The notes: generated by a model from the letters alone, not told the origin. Counted from the first letter of the stretch, positions 35,951 to 45,580 are shown. The stretch is 64,000 nt of DNA from JBLUOA01 sp048060095 (GCF_048060095.1 NZ_JBLUOA010000001.1:2046001-2110000); one strand, 5' to 3'. Numbers and translations: made by a program.

Positions 35951-36747
35951 TACCCGTTGAGGTCACGCGCGGCGACAGCCCGATTGTGCTGGGCCTGCCC
36001 CACACCGGCACCGATGTTCCGCCGGAGATTGCCGCAAACCTGAATGCGCGCGGTAAGGGGTTGGAAGACACAGATTGGCATATCCACCAACTTTACGATG
36101 GCTTGCTGGCCGGCACGACGACCGTGCGGGCGATCTTCCACCGCTACGTCATCGATGCGAACCGCGACCCGAGCGGGCAGAGCCTTTACCCCGGCCAGAA
36201 CACGACCGGGCTGGTGCCGCTGACCGATTTCGACGGGCAGGAGATTTGGAACACCCCGCCCGACACCGACCAGATTGAGGCGCGGCGGGTGGCCTTCCAC
36301 GCACCCTATCACGCGGCGTTGCGGGCAGAGCTTGACCGGGTTTACGCGCTCCACGGGGTGGCGATCCTGTACGATTGCCACTCCATCCGCAGCCGCATCC
36401 CCTATCTGTTCGACGGCACCCTGCCCGACTTCAACATCGGAACGAATATGGGCGCGACTTGTGACAGCCGTATCCAGATGGCAGTGGAGCGGATTTGCCG
36501 GAGTGCCGACGGATACTCCGCAACCACAAATGGCCGTTTCAAGGGCGGCTGGACGACCCGGCGTTACGGCCAACCCGAAACCGGCATTCACGCGATACAG
36601 ATGGAGCTTGCGCAATCGACCTATCTGGCCGCCGAAGCCGCGCCGTGGACCTACGACACGGACCGCGCCGCGGCCTTGCGCCCGCATTTGAAAACCATCC
36701 TCACCACCTTGGCCAACCTGGCCCCGACCCTTGGAGGCACGACATGA
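35947..36747 (+). CDS. hutG: N-formylglutamate deformylase
   Basis: A 266-residue zinc hydrolase that yields formate and glutamate from N-formylglutamate, ending the pathway begun by HutF. Key segments are SPIVLGLPHTGTDVPPEI, DTDWHIHQLYDG, RYVIDANRDPSG, ILYDCHSIRSRIPYLFDG and GRFKGGWTTRRYG. It overlaps hutH and hutU by ATGA. It belongs to the deformylase family, not the arginase-like HutG of other bacteria. Confidence 0.95.
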   Translation: MIPVEVTRGDSPIVLGLPHTGTDVPPEIAANLNARGKGLEDTDWHIHQLYDGLLAGTTTVRAIFHRYVIDANRDPSGQSLYPGQNTTGLVPLTDFDGQEIWNTPPDTDQIEARRVAFHAPYHAALRAELDRVYALHGVAILYDCHSIRSRIPYLFDGTLPDFNIGTNMGATCDSRIQMAVERICRSADGYSATTNGRFKGGWTTRRYGQPETGIHAIQMELAQSTYLAAEAAPWTYDTDRAAALRPHLKTILTTLANLAPTLGGTT

Positions 36748-38408
36748 GCGATCCCCGCAAGAACACCCGCGATGTCTTTCCCGCTACCGGAACCGAAATC
36801 ACCGCCAAAAGCTGGCTGACCGAAGCACCGATGCGGATGTTGATGAACAACCTACACCCTGACGTGGCGGAAAACCCGCACGAACTGGTGGTCTATGGCG
36901 GCATCGGGCGCGCGGCGCGGACGTGGAATGACTTTGACACGATCGTTGCCAGTTTGAAGGAGCTGGAGGAGGATCAGACGCTTCTGGTTCAATCCGGCAA
37001 ACCCGTCGGTGTGTTCCAGACCCACAAGGACGCGCCGCGCGTGTTGATCGCGAATTCCAACCTCGTGCCGCATTGGGCCAATTGGGATCACTTCAACGAG
37101 TTGGATAAGAAAGGTCTTGCGATGTATGGCCAGATGACCGCCGGGTCATGGATTTACATCGGGTCGCAAGGCATCGTGCAGGGCACCTACGAAACCTTTG
37201 TTGAAGCTGGCCGTCAACACTATGACGGCGATCTGTCCGGGCGATGGATTCTGACGGGCGGCCTTGGCGGTATGGGCGGCGCACAACCGCTTGCCGCTGT
37301 GATGGCCGGGGCGTGCTGTCTGGCGGTCGAATGTAACCCAGACTCCATCGATTTCCGCCTGCGCACCAAATACGTCGACGAAAAAACCGAAAGCCTCGAC
37401 GAAGCGCTTGAGATGATTGAGCGTTGGACAAAGGCCGGAGACGCGAAATCTGTCGCGCTGCTTGGTAACGCCGCCGACGTTTTCCCCGAACTGGTCAAGC
37501 GTGGCGTGCGGCCAGATGTTGTGACCGACCAGACCAGCGCCCACGATCCGGTCAACGGCTACCTGCCGCAAGGCTGGACGATGGGCGAATGGCGGCAGAA
37601 GCGTGAAAGTGATCCCAAGGCCGTCGAAAAAGCCGCGCGGGCGTCGATGCGTGTGCAGGTCAAGGCGATGGTCGATTTCCACATGGCGGGCGTTCCCACC
37701 GTCGATTACGGCAACAACATCCGCCAGATGGCACTAGAAGAAGGGTTGGACAACGCCTTTGCTTTCCCCGGCTTCGTCCCCGCCTATATCCGCCCGCTAT
37801 TCTGCCGCGGCGTCGGCCCCTTCCGCTGGTGCGCGTTGTCGGGCGACCCGGAGGACATCTACAAGACCGACGCGAAGGTGAAGGAGCTTGTTGACGACGA
37901 ACACCTTCACACATGGCTCGGCATGGCGCGGGAGCGGATTTCGTTCCAAGGCCTGCCCGCGCGCATCTGTTGGGTCGGCCTTGGCGTGCGCCACAAGCTA
38001 GGGCTAGCGTTCAATGAAATGGTCCGCAATGGTGAATTGTCCGCCCCCATCGTCATTGGGCGCGATCACCTCGACAGCGGCTCCGTCGCCTCGCCCAACC
38101 GAGAGACCGAGGCGATGAAGGACGGCTCTGACGCGGTCAGCGACTGGCCGTTGCTGAACGCGCTGCTAAATACCGCCTCGGGCGCGACGTGGGTATCGCT
38201 CCATCATGGCGGCGGAGTCGGCATGGGGTTCAGCCAACATTCAGGCATGGTGATCTGCTGCGACGGGTCCGAGGATGCCGACCGCCGGATAGAGCGCGTG
38301 TTGTGGAACGACCCCGCGACCGGAGTGATGCGCCATGCCGACGCGGGATACGACATCGCAAAGGATTGCGCGCGCGAAAACGGGTTGAACCTGCCGGGGA
38401 TTTTGTAG
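36744..38408 (+). CDS. hutU: Urocanate hydratase
   Basis: A 554-residue NAD-containing enzyme adding water to urocanate to give imidazolonepropionate. It shows the start KNTRDVFPATGTEITAKSW, VYGGIGRAARTW, TGGLGGMGGAQPLAAVMAG, GYLPQGWT and the late WVSLHHGGGVGMGFSQHSGMV. The ATG overlaps the hutG stop, and GGAGG precedes it. It is the last gene of hutIHGU and converges on a regulator gene 21 bases away. Confidence 0.97.
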   Translation: MSDPRKNTRDVFPATGTEITAKSWLTEAPMRMLMNNLHPDVAENPHELVVYGGIGRAARTWNDFDTIVASLKELEEDQTLLVQSGKPVGVFQTHKDAPRVLIANSNLVPHWANWDHFNELDKKGLAMYGQMTAGSWIYIGSQGIVQGTYETFVEAGRQHYDGDLSGRWILTGGLGGMGGAQPLAAVMAGACCLAVECNPDSIDFRLRTKYVDEKTESLDEALEMIERWTKAGDAKSVALLGNAADVFPELVKRGVRPDVVTDQTSAHDPVNGYLPQGWTMGEWRQKRESDPKAVEKAARASMRVQVKAMVDFHMAGVPTVDYGNNIRQMALEEGLDNAFAFPGFVPAYIRPLFCRGVGPFRWCALSGDPEDIYKTDAKVKELVDDEHLHTWLGMARERISFQGLPARICWVGLGVRHKLGLAFNEMVRNGELSAPIVIGRDHLDSGSVASPNRETEAMKDGSDAVSDWPLLNALLNTASGATWVSLHHGGGVGMGFSQHSGMVICCDGSEDADRRIERVLWNDPATGVMRHADAGYDIAKDCARENGLNLPGIL

Positions 38409-38429
38409 GGGTTTGGCGGGGCGTTCCGG

Positions 38430-39914
38430 TTATTCGCGCTTAGCTTCAATAATCGGCCAAATCGCATCTTTCGCATCTTGTCCGACAAAGAACAGCACCT
38501 CGTTTGAAGTAATATCAGGATGAACGCGCAGTAGTTCTTTTAGCGCTGCTTTGAACGCCCGCTTATCGTCCGCAACCAGATGGACCGCGACCGCCGCGAG
38601 TCGCGGAAGGTAATTGACGTCATCGCGTGACATGGCCTGTTCTGCACTTCGCCGCGCGTCTTCGATCTGTCCGATTCTCAGCTCTGCCGCCGCAAGCACT
38701 GCACCCCAAACCGCAAGCCGACTGTCTGCCGGGCTGATTTCGATGCCTTTTCGCAACGGCAACACGGCGCCCGCGAAATCCCCCTTCATCATCAACGCCG
38801 CGCCTTTTGCCGCATGGGCGTGCCCGTTCATCGGGTCCAGATCGAGGGCGCGATTGATAATCGGCTCTCCGCGGGCAAGCTGCCCGACATCGCACAAGGC
38901 GCACCCCGCAAGGCCCAAGACGGCCGAGCTCTGGCTTTCCAGCGACAGCGCAATTTCCGCGCTTTCAATTGCCCGCTTCACGGCACTGTCGTCATGGCGC
39001 AGCATCCCCACGCGATAGCCAATGGCATTCAACAGCGACAGGATCGCGTGGGCGATCGGGATCGTATTGTCTTTAGCAATCGACCGCTCCAGCAGGTCCG
39101 ACGCAACGGTGATGGTTTTCGGATTCCAACCGCGCCCGGCAATGACCTGCATTGCCTTCAGGATCAGCGCCCTAGGTTCGTCGTTATCCCGCGCCGCCAG
39201 ATACGCCGACACTTCCATCAGGATTTGCGGCTCTGCCTTCGAACCGATTTCAGCCAGCAGGTTTCCGATCACGTCTTGCGATGGCACTGAAAAGTGACGC
39301 GCCCATTTTTGAAGTCCGCTCTTGGTATCCGATAGGCTCACATCGGCGTAGATAACTTCGTCTATTGATGAGAGTGCGATTTCGATCAGATGAGTTGATG
39401 CAGGTGCGGAAGACCCGCCCCCGTTGCTGATCGGCGCGACGATGTTCAAAAACGGAATTCGGTTGAAGACCGCACGCAGTCGCGCGGTAAGCGCTTGGGA
39501 CAAAGCGGGCGAGACAGAGTCATCCAGTGTTGCGACGTCGATGCGCAAAATCGGTAGCTCTGGGTTCGTGGCCATCGGGGTTTCCGTATTCCCCTGCCCG
39601 CCAGTCGCGTCACCAACAAACTGAAAGCCGCGGCCGCGCACGGTGCGGATTATTCGTTTGTCGGTATCCGTGTCGCCCAGTGCTTTTCGTGCGGATTTGA
39701 TCGCGGTCGAAATGGTTGTGTCTGAAACGATACGTCCCTTCCAGACCGTTTCGATCAGATCATCGCGCGTGCGCAAAGTGCCGGGCTGGCGGGTCAATTC
39801 GATGATGAGGTCCAGGACCAACGGCTCAACCGCGACCGGGGCGCCGTTCACGCGCAGCGCAAACGCATCCGTGTCGATCGAAAAATGGCCGAAGTCCAAT
39901 GTCGCGCCCACCAC
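38430..39914 (-). CDS. Winged-helix (OmpR/CadC-type) regulator with TPR-like C-terminus
   Basis: A 494-residue regulator. Residues about 1-100 form an OmpR-type winged helix (LVLDLIIELTRQPGTLRTRDDLIETVWKGR, then RTVRGRGFQFVG). A linker follows, then about 350 residues of helical repeats with TPR-like features (EPIINRALDLDPMNGHAHAAKGAALM). No membrane helix is obvious, unlike CadC itself, so it resembles the soluble adenylate-cyclase-like tetratricopeptide regulators. The start is GTG with GGAGGG upstream. It is divergent from a methyltransferase gene across 199 bases and may control it. Confidence 0.82.
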   Translation of the reverse strand: MVGATLDFGHFSIDTDAFALRVNGAPVAVEPLVLDLIIELTRQPGTLRTRDDLIETVWKGRIVSDTTISTAIKSARKALGDTDTDKRIIRTVRGRGFQFVGDATGGQGNTETPMATNPELPILRIDVATLDDSVSPALSQALTARLRAVFNRIPFLNIVAPISNGGGSSAPASTHLIEIALSSIDEVIYADVSLSDTKSGLQKWARHFSVPSQDVIGNLLAEIGSKAEPQILMEVSAYLAARDNDEPRALILKAMQVIAGRGWNPKTITVASDLLERSIAKDNTIPIAHAILSLLNAIGYRVGMLRHDDSAVKRAIESAEIALSLESQSSAVLGLAGCALCDVGQLARGEPIINRALDLDPMNGHAHAAKGAALMMKGDFAGAVLPLRKGIEISPADSRLAVWGAVLAAAELRIGQIEDARRSAEQAMSRDDVNYLPRLAAVAVHLVADDKRAFKAALKELLRVHPDITSNEVLFFVGQDAKDAIWPIIEAKRE

Positions 39915-40113
39915 ACCCTCCGCCGCGCAGGATGCACGAAACAGGGTTATTTGACAAATGGCGGGGTATTTTAGGGTAGCTTAGGCATATCCCCTCAAAC
40001 TCCCCCCGATTTCCCCTTGATCCGCTCAAGCAGCGTTTGCGGTGGCCTGCGATGAGTAGCCCATCGGCAATCACGCCGGAAGCTAAGCGCGATGCGCACT
40101 GAAAGGAAACACC

Positions 40114-40932
40114 ATGACACTTCAAACTGATATTCAACCTGACTTCGTCGCCATCAAATCCAAGCAGAACGCTGCGTGGGCCTCTGGCGATTATGCGGTC
40201 GTCGGAACAACACTTCAGATCGTTGGCGAAAATCTGGCAGAAGCCCTTGATCTTGCACCCGGCGCGACGGTGCTTGACGTTGCCGCGGGCAACGGGAACG
40301 CAACTTTGGCCATGGCACGCCGTTGGCACAAGGTGACGTCTACCGACTACGTGCCGACGCTGTTGAAAAAGGGGCGTGTCCGTGCGCAGGCCGAAAACCT
40401 GAACATCGCGTTCGAAACCGCCGATGCCGAAGCACTGCCCTACGAAAACGGGGCGTTCGACAGTGTCGTATCGACATTCGGCGTTATGTTCGCGCCGAAC
40501 CAGAAACAGGCAGCGGCGGAATTGCTGCGCGTGTGTAAATCCGGCGGTTCCATCGGGATGGCAAACTGGACGCCGTCCGGGTTCATCGGACAGTTGTTCA
40601 AGACACTCGGCGGCCACGTCTCACCCCCGCCCGGCGTCAAATCACCCGCGCTTTGGGGCGACATCAGCTGGCTGGAAGAAACCTTTGCTCCGGCGACATC
40701 CATCGATTGCCGGATGCGCCAGTTCAACTTCCGCTACCGTGATGCGCAGCATTTCGTGGATCTGTTCCGCACGCTTTACGGTCCGGTGCACAAAGCGTTC
40801 TTGGCGCTGGATACCGAGGGGCGCGATGCGCTTGAGCATGACATCATCGCGCTGGTCGACCGCATGAACGTCGCCACCGACGGAACAGTCAAAGTCCCCG
40901 GCGATTACCTTGAAATCGTCATCAAGAAATAA
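40114..40932 (+). CDS. Class I SAM-dependent methyltransferase
   Basis: A 272-residue enzyme. The SAM-binding loop is ATVLDVAAGNGNATLAMAR (about residues 50-68), with VTSTDYVPTLL as the acidic strand-2 region and DAEALPYENGAFDSVVSTFGVMFAPN as motifs II/III, as in UbiE/Methyltransf_11 proteins. The substrate is unknown. AAAGGAAAC precedes the ATG. It faces the winged-helix/TPR regulator and is followed 72 bases later by a small gene with similar leader sequence. Confidence 0.88.
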   Translation: MTLQTDIQPDFVAIKSKQNAAWASGDYAVVGTTLQIVGENLAEALDLAPGATVLDVAAGNGNATLAMARRWHKVTSTDYVPTLLKKGRVRAQAENLNIAFETADAEALPYENGAFDSVVSTFGVMFAPNQKQAAAELLRVCKSGGSIGMANWTPSGFIGQLFKTLGGHVSPPPGVKSPALWGDISWLEETFAPATSIDCRMRQFNFRYRDAQHFVDLFRTLYGPVHKAFLALDTEGRDALEHDIIALVDRMNVATDGTVKVPGDYLEIVIKK

Positions 40933-41004
40933 CCCCCGACACTGCTCGGTGCGGCTCTCCAGAAGGTCCGCGCCAGCGAACATCCCACCATGAAAGGAAA
41001 CCCA

Positions 41005-41172
41005 ATGTACAACAGCATCGAAAACACAATGGTCAACGCATACCGCCGCCAGAAAGCCCGCCGAAAGCATCAGGAAATCACGCGAGGTTTGGACGCTATC
41101 GCTTTGACTGAGCTTGGTTATCCACCGAAACGGGTCGATCCCAAACAGCGGCGTTGGTTCCTCTACCTATGA
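41005..41172 (+). CDS. Small basic protein, DUF1127-like
   Basis: A 55-residue protein starting MYNSIENTMVNAYRR. The basic stretch RRQKARRKHQEIT and the ending LDAIALTELGYPPKRV resemble DUF1127 (YjiS) proteins, whose C-terminus usually reads LDDxxLxDIGL. AAAGGAAACCCA precedes the chosen ATG; an in-frame ATG 15 bases earlier overlaps that site. DUF1127 proteins can bind RNA and affect phosphate and carbon metabolism in relatives; function here is unproved. A strong terminator follows. Confidence 0.65.
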   Translation: MYNSIENTMVNAYRRQKARRKHQEITRGLDAIALTELGYPPKRVDPKQRRWFLYL

Positions 41173-41195
41173 TGACCAACTCGCATCAATCCAAA

Positions 41196-41250
41196 CGGGA
41201 GCCTTGCTGATACCCAAAAAGGTATCCGGTAAGGCTCCCGCTTTCTGTTT
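41196..41250 (+). terminator. Rho-independent terminator after the small gene
   Basis: A perfect 10-bp outer stem, CGGGAGCCTT with AAGGCTCCCG, encloses an inner 6-bp stem GATACC/GGTATC with an A-rich loop, followed by CTTTCTGTTT. It lies 24 bases after the DUF1127-like stop and is the clearest terminator in the window. It could also serve the convergent LysR gene. Confidence 0.85.
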
Positions 41251-41282
41251 CCCGTTATACGGCCAAGGGTTGCTTAGAAAAG

Positions 41283-42110
41283 TTAGCTGCCTTGCGTTTG
41301 CGCCCTCAGGATCGTGTAGATTCTATCGATGACCCGACGCACTTCCGGCAGGAACCTGTCTTCGTGATGTGTCACCAGCCATTGATCGTGCTCCAACTCC
41401 TCCACAATGGGTGAGATTTGCTTCAACTCGCTGAATCGATCCCCAATAAACGTCGGCAGCACCGCTCGCGCGGCCCCCGTCAAAGCTAGATCCAGCGCGT
41501 TTCGGGAATTTGTAACCTCAATCGTATTCTTGCCATCAGCAACCGATCGCACCCATTTGGCGGAGGGGGTCGATCCGACGACCTGCACGTATGTTTCGAC
41601 TCTTTCGTTGCGGGCGTAGGTGGCGAAGTGAACCCGCGCCACCCTCCGGCCCGCCAGCCCTGCCCCCGTGGGTCGCCGATTTCTTATGCCGATCAACGCT
41701 TCCCGCCGTCCAATATCGGCCACTTCGTCATCAGCGATAAACCTTAACCGAACCGGGTCCGGGCCAATGATCTCCGCCACCTTTGTGCAAAGCCGATGCG
41801 TAACCCAAAGCCCGGCTGAAACTTTGACGAGTGGCACAGCCTGCGACGAACCAGACGCGATGATCGGCTGCACGTCCTGTTCAAGCGCGGTGGCCTTCGA
41901 CAACAGGCTGTGTCCGTCGTCGGTTAACTCATACCCCCTTGGCAACCGCCGAAACAATTCGCGACCCAGACGACGCTCCAACGCAAGCATCCGCCGCCCC
42001 AATGTCGGCGCGCTTTTTCCGGTCGATGCGGTCGCGGAGGCAAGACCGCCTGCGCGGGCCACAGCAAGGAACAGACGTAAATCATCCCAATCGAATTTCG
42101 TTTCATTCAT
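41283..42110 (-). CDS. LysR family transcriptional regulator
   Basis: A 275-residue regulator with an N-terminal winged helix (DDLRLFLAVARAGGLASATASTGKSAPTLGRRMLALE) and a shortened effector domain. The family usually has about 300 residues. It is divergent from an aldo/keto reductase gene 82 bases away, the classic layout for a LysR protein and its target. A TTTCAT-TC-ATGAAA palindrome spans its start codon. The effector is unknown. Confidence 0.88.
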   Translation of the reverse strand: MNETKFDWDDLRLFLAVARAGGLASATASTGKSAPTLGRRMLALERRLGRELFRRLPRGYELTDDGHSLLSKATALEQDVQPIIASGSSQAVPLVKVSAGLWVTHRLCTKVAEIIGPDPVRLRFIADDEVADIGRREALIGIRNRRPTGAGLAGRRVARVHFATYARNERVETYVQVVGSTPSAKWVRSVADGKNTIEVTNSRNALDLALTGAARAVLPTFIGDRFSELKQISPIVEELEHDQWLVTHHEDRFLPEVRRVIDRIYTILRAQTQGS

Positions 42111-42136
42111 GAAATGATCATTACATTACGTTTCAT
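42101..42136. promoter_or_regulatory. Palindrome and repeat at the LysR/aldo-keto reductase promoter
   Basis: TTTCAT-TC-ATGAAA (42101-42114) is a 6-bp inverted repeat over the LysR start codon, and the half-site CGTTTCATTC recurs at 42129-42138. The pattern suggests binding of the LysR protein to its own control region. This is inferred from position and symmetry only. Confidence 0.4.
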
Positions 42137-42192
42137 TCCAATGGAACCGCCAAGCTGTTTACTTCGTGCCTGTCACAAGATGGAGCATGACG

Positions 42193-43182
42193 ATGAAATT
42201 TCTCGACACAGATATTCAACCGCTTGGAATGGGGTGCTGGCCGATAGGTGGCGCGATGTATTCGGGCGAAGAGTCACTGGGCTACACGAAGGCCAACGAC
42301 GACGAGTCGATCCGCACAATCCACGCCGCATTGGATCGGGGCATCACCCTTTTCGACACGGCCGCCGCCTATGGGGCCGGTCATTCCGAACGCCTGTTGG
42401 CACACGCCCTGACAGACCGGCCAGACGCCGTGATCGTCACAAAGATTGGCATCGCCATTGATGAAGACTCCAAGCAACTGACCTTTGGCGACACTGATCC
42501 GAAGCGCATCATCCCCGCGATTGATCAGTGCCTTGACCGGCTGGGGCGAGATTGCGTCGATCTGATGTTACTGCATGACAACAAGCTTGCCGTGTCCGAA
42601 GCAGAAGCGGTTTTCGACGAGATGGAAAAAGCACGCAACGCCGGAAAAATCCGCGCCTATGGGTGGAGCACTGATTTTTCAGCAAGCGTCAAAGCGGTCG
42701 CATCAAGGCCGGGTTTTGCAGCTGTCGAACATGCGATGAACGTCTTTGTGGATGTTCCGCAAATTCAAGACGTGGTCGATAAAAACCAACTTCACGCCCT
42801 TATCCGGTCGCCGTTGGCGATGGGCTTGCTTACCGGGAAATACGGGACTGGCGCGACGATGCAGGCTGGCGACATCCGGGCGAGTTCCAATCTGGTGATC
42901 GAATATTTCAAGGACACGCAAGCGAATCCCTATTTCCTGAAGAAACTCGACGCCGTGCGAGAGTTGCTGACCGTCGACGGTCGCAGCCTGGTGCAGGGCG
43001 CGATTGGCTGGCTGTGGGCGAAGAACGGCAAGAACATCCCCATCCCCGGCGCGCGGACGGTGGAGCAGATTGAGGGCATCGCCGGTGCCTTGGATTTTGG
43101 GGCACTCCCAAAAGGTGTGGTGGTAGAAATTGACGGCCTTATTGGGCAAGACCGGGAAGCCGGGGCCGAAACGGAGCTTTGA
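42193..43182 (+). CDS. Aldo/keto reductase
   Basis: A 329-residue NADPH-dependent reductase. It has LGMGCWPIGG, GITLFDTAAAYGAGHSERLL with the catalytic Asp and Tyr, VIVTKIGI with the Lys, and LMLLHDNK with the His position, all in the expected order. The late SLVQGAIGWLW and IPGARTVEQIEG segments bind the cofactor. I start it at the third of three clustered ATG codons because GGAG lies seven bases upstream. Its control by the divergent LysR protein is likely. Substrate unknown. Confidence 0.88.
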   Translation: MKFLDTDIQPLGMGCWPIGGAMYSGEESLGYTKANDDESIRTIHAALDRGITLFDTAAAYGAGHSERLLAHALTDRPDAVIVTKIGIAIDEDSKQLTFGDTDPKRIIPAIDQCLDRLGRDCVDLMLLHDNKLAVSEAEAVFDEMEKARNAGKIRAYGWSTDFSASVKAVASRPGFAAVEHAMNVFVDVPQIQDVVDKNQLHALIRSPLAMGLLTGKYGTGATMQAGDIRASSNLVIEYFKDTQANPYFLKKLDAVRELLTVDGRSLVQGAIGWLWAKNGKNIPIPGARTVEQIEGIAGALDFGALPKGVVVEIDGLIGQDREAGAETEL

Positions 43183-43273
43183 TCTGCTATAATGAGTGTG
43201 AGGACGGCTGGCGTATCGGCTGGGCAATAGTCGACCGCGACAGAGCATTTTATTATTTCAAAACAGTAAGTTA

Positions 43274-43290
43274 ATGGTGCCCCCACACGG
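43274..43290. repeat. Left attachment-site repeat of the integrative element
   Basis: ATGGTGCCCCCACACGG is identical to 51865-51881, which covers the 3' end of tRNA-Thr on the minus strand. The copy here is the duplicated tRNA end left by integration. It lies 140 bases before the integrase gene. Confidence 0.9.
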
Positions 43291-43430
43291 CTTTGGAGTC
43301 TTATTTCATGAGGTTTCAGGGCATTCCGCTTCACGACATAAATGCTTGATTGCATTACGATAAATGTATCGTTGCACTTCAGCTTGCACCATACTATCCC
43401 GTATTTGGGGGTGGATAGAAAGGTGGACAG

Positions 43431-44621
43431 GTGGCGGCGCTTCACAAGCTTACTGCGATTAAGGTGAAAACGGCACCTCCGGGGAAATACTCGGATGGAA
43501 ATGGTCTCTGGTTGCACAAACGAGCAGACGGCGGTTCGCAGTGGTTTCTGCGTGTCGTAGTTCACGGGCGACGTCGCGAGATGGGGTTAGGAGCGCTTCA
43601 AAACGTCGATTTAAGAGAGGCCCGCACAAGCGCTGCCAGATGGCGTGCTGTGGCTAGACAAGGCAAAGACCCGATCAAAGAACGCGAACGGCTCCGTCGA
43701 GAGGATATGAAGGCCGATAATACACTCCAATCTGTTGCCGAAGCGGCGTTCGAAGCACGGAAAGCTGAATTAAAGAACGACGGTAAATCGAGCCGTTGGT
43801 TTTCGCCGCTAGAGCTGCACGTCCTACCCAAGCTCGGCAAAATGCCTGTCGAAGACATCGACCAGTTGGATATCAAGAACACGCTGGCTCCGATATGGCA
43901 CACGAAAGCTGAAACTGCCAAGAAGGCAATGAACCGCCTCGGAATTGTCATCAAACACGGAGCCGCGATGGGCCTCAATGTCGATATTCAAGCGACGGAA
44001 AAGGCTCGCGCGTTGCTAGGAAAATCGCGCCACAAACCCGAGCACGTTCCGGCCATGCCGTGGGGCGACGTCCCGACCTTCTATGAAAGCCTATCCGACG
44101 GAACCGTCACGCAACTTTGTTTGAGGCTGGTAATCCTGACCGCTGTCCGATCCACTGAAGCTCGGCACATGAACCTCAGTGAAATCGAAGGCGATACGTG
44201 GATCATTCCCAGTTACCGGATGAAGACTGGCAAGGAATACCGCGTTCCACTGTCAGCCGAGGCGAAACGAGTTGTCGAAGCCGCGAAATTGCTCGCTCGG
44301 GACGGCTTTCTTTTTCCCGGCGTTCGCAAAGGCGTTATCTCTGATGCCACTATGTCCAAGTATATGAAGACGTGCGGTCTGGAAGCCCGCCCACATGGAT
44401 TCAGGTCCAGTTTTCGAACATGGTGCGCTGAAGCCACTGACGTGTCCCGAGACGTCGCTGAGACGGCGCTGGCTCATGTCACGGGTGGCAAGGTGGAGCG
44501 TTCTTATCGCCGGACAGATTTTCTGGAGCAAAGAAGCGTCTTGATGGAACGCTGGGCAGCGCATGTGACTGGGCAGAATGCGAGAGTTCTAAAGTTGGAG
44601 CGTAGGGCCAATGCAGATTGA
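43431..44621 (+). CDS. int: P4-type tyrosine integrase
   Basis: A 396-residue site-specific recombinase. The N-terminal DUF4102-type domain (ALHKLTAIKVKTAPPGKYSDGNGLWL) binds arm sites, and the core-binding domain follows. The catalytic set is visible: Arg in LTAVRSTEARH, His/Arg in HGFRSSFRTW, His in LAHVTGG and the nucleophile Tyr in ERSYRRTDFLEQR. The start is GTG with AGGTGG upstream. It lies just inside the left attachment repeat and presumably inserts the element into tRNA-Thr. Confidence 0.95.
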   Translation: MAALHKLTAIKVKTAPPGKYSDGNGLWLHKRADGGSQWFLRVVVHGRRREMGLGALQNVDLREARTSAARWRAVARQGKDPIKERERLRREDMKADNTLQSVAEAAFEARKAELKNDGKSSRWFSPLELHVLPKLGKMPVEDIDQLDIKNTLAPIWHTKAETAKKAMNRLGIVIKHGAAMGLNVDIQATEKARALLGKSRHKPEHVPAMPWGDVPTFYESLSDGTVTQLCLRLVILTAVRSTEARHMNLSEIEGDTWIIPSYRMKTGKEYRVPLSAEAKRVVEAAKLLARDGFLFPGVRKGVISDATMSKYMKTCGLEARPHGFRSSFRTWCAEATDVSRDVAETALAHVTGGKVERSYRRTDFLEQRSVLMERWAAHVTGQNARVLKLERRANAD

Positions 44622-45303
44622 TACAAGAAAGCGACTTTCTCGTCCGGTAGCATTAGCAATAGAAATGATTGGGCCATTCCAACTATGGAACGAGGAATTG
44701 TCATGGCTTGGACCAACGGCATACATGCTTTGCATTGAACTTGGCGTCACCGTTGAGCCTGCCAATCAGAAATCGGGCAAAGCCGCCCTAAGGGCACCCG
44801 AGGCAAGCGCGACTGCGCTACTGAACGCGGCGAGCAAAGATGAAGAGGCATATCATCTGGTGAAAATGCTCTGCGGAGCTGCTATCGGTCGGGGTGAAGT
44901 ACTACCCGAACCACTTGCTCATTTCTCATCCCTTGTCTTACAGGGCAGCTTCCCTGAACCGCGCAAATCTAGAGGCAACAAATCCGGCGTAACGTCGATA
45001 AAACGGTGGCGACGCGATGTTGCAGTATTGACCGCAATGAAGGCTCTTTCAGACCAACTAGGTATTCAACCCACGAAGTCGAAAGAAACTCGTGAGGGGT
45101 CGAGTGCTTCTCAAGTCACGTCTGGAGCAGAAGTTGTCGTAGCCGCATTTCGATACCTAAGCTCGGGTGAAGCCAACTCTGTCCGCATGACACTGGATAC
45201 GGCCACCGAAATTTGGACAAAGCGCGCCAAACTTGAAGGCGATCTGCTGCGAGCGACTGATGCGATATTGCAGTCGCGTTCTAGTCTACAGCCATTCACC
45301 TGA
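44611..45303 (+). CDS. Hypothetical protein of the island
   Basis: I do not recognise this 230-residue protein. It overlaps the integrase gene by 11 bases, so the two are probably co-translated. The sequence is soluble and mixed, with a Gly/Lys/Arg/Ser-rich stretch in the middle (PRKSRGNKSGVTSIKRWRRD) and a helical C-terminus. It lacks clear motifs. Its place directly after int suggests a role in element maintenance or excision, but nothing in the sequence shows it. Confidence 0.7.
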   Translation: MQIDTRKRLSRPVALAIEMIGPFQLWNEELSWLGPTAYMLCIELGVTVEPANQKSGKAALRAPEASATALLNAASKDEEAYHLVKMLCGAAIGRGEVLPEPLAHFSSLVLQGSFPEPRKSRGNKSGVTSIKRWRRDVAVLTAMKALSDQLGIQPTKSKETREGSSASQVTSGAEVVVAAFRYLSSGEANSVRMTLDTATEIWTKRAKLEGDLLRATDAILQSRSSLQPFT

Positions 45304-45391
45304 GCATTCGAAAAATCGCGCTTAAACTTTTCTAATGAGGTGTGAAACCCCATCGATCACGTTGACTCCATACGAAACAAGTTGGAGACCA

Positions 45392-45580
45392 ATGATGCAC
45401 GAACAATACCTCACATTTCGCGACCTTGCCGCGAAACTTGGATTGGGCAAAAGCTCAATCTACCGCCGGATTGAAGACGGCACTCTCCCCAAACCAATCA
45501 AAATTGGGAACTTATCTCGCTTTAAGGAAAGCGAAGTGAACGAAGCACTGCAACGGCTCGAAGCTCAGCGCAGCGCTTAA
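45392..45580 (+). CDS. AlpA-family excisionase/regulator
   Basis: A 62-residue helix-turn-helix protein: YLTFRDLAAKLGLGKSSIYRRIEDGTLPKPIKIG followed by SRFKESEVNEAL, the standard AlpA/MerR-like pattern. AlpA proteins activate integrase expression or act as excisionases in P4-type islands. GGAG lies before two tandem ATG codons, either of which could be the start. It sits between the integrase and the replication-like genes. Confidence 0.9.
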   Translation: MMHEQYLTFRDLAAKLGLGKSSIYRRIEDGTLPKPIKIGNLSRFKESEVNEALQRLEAQRSA

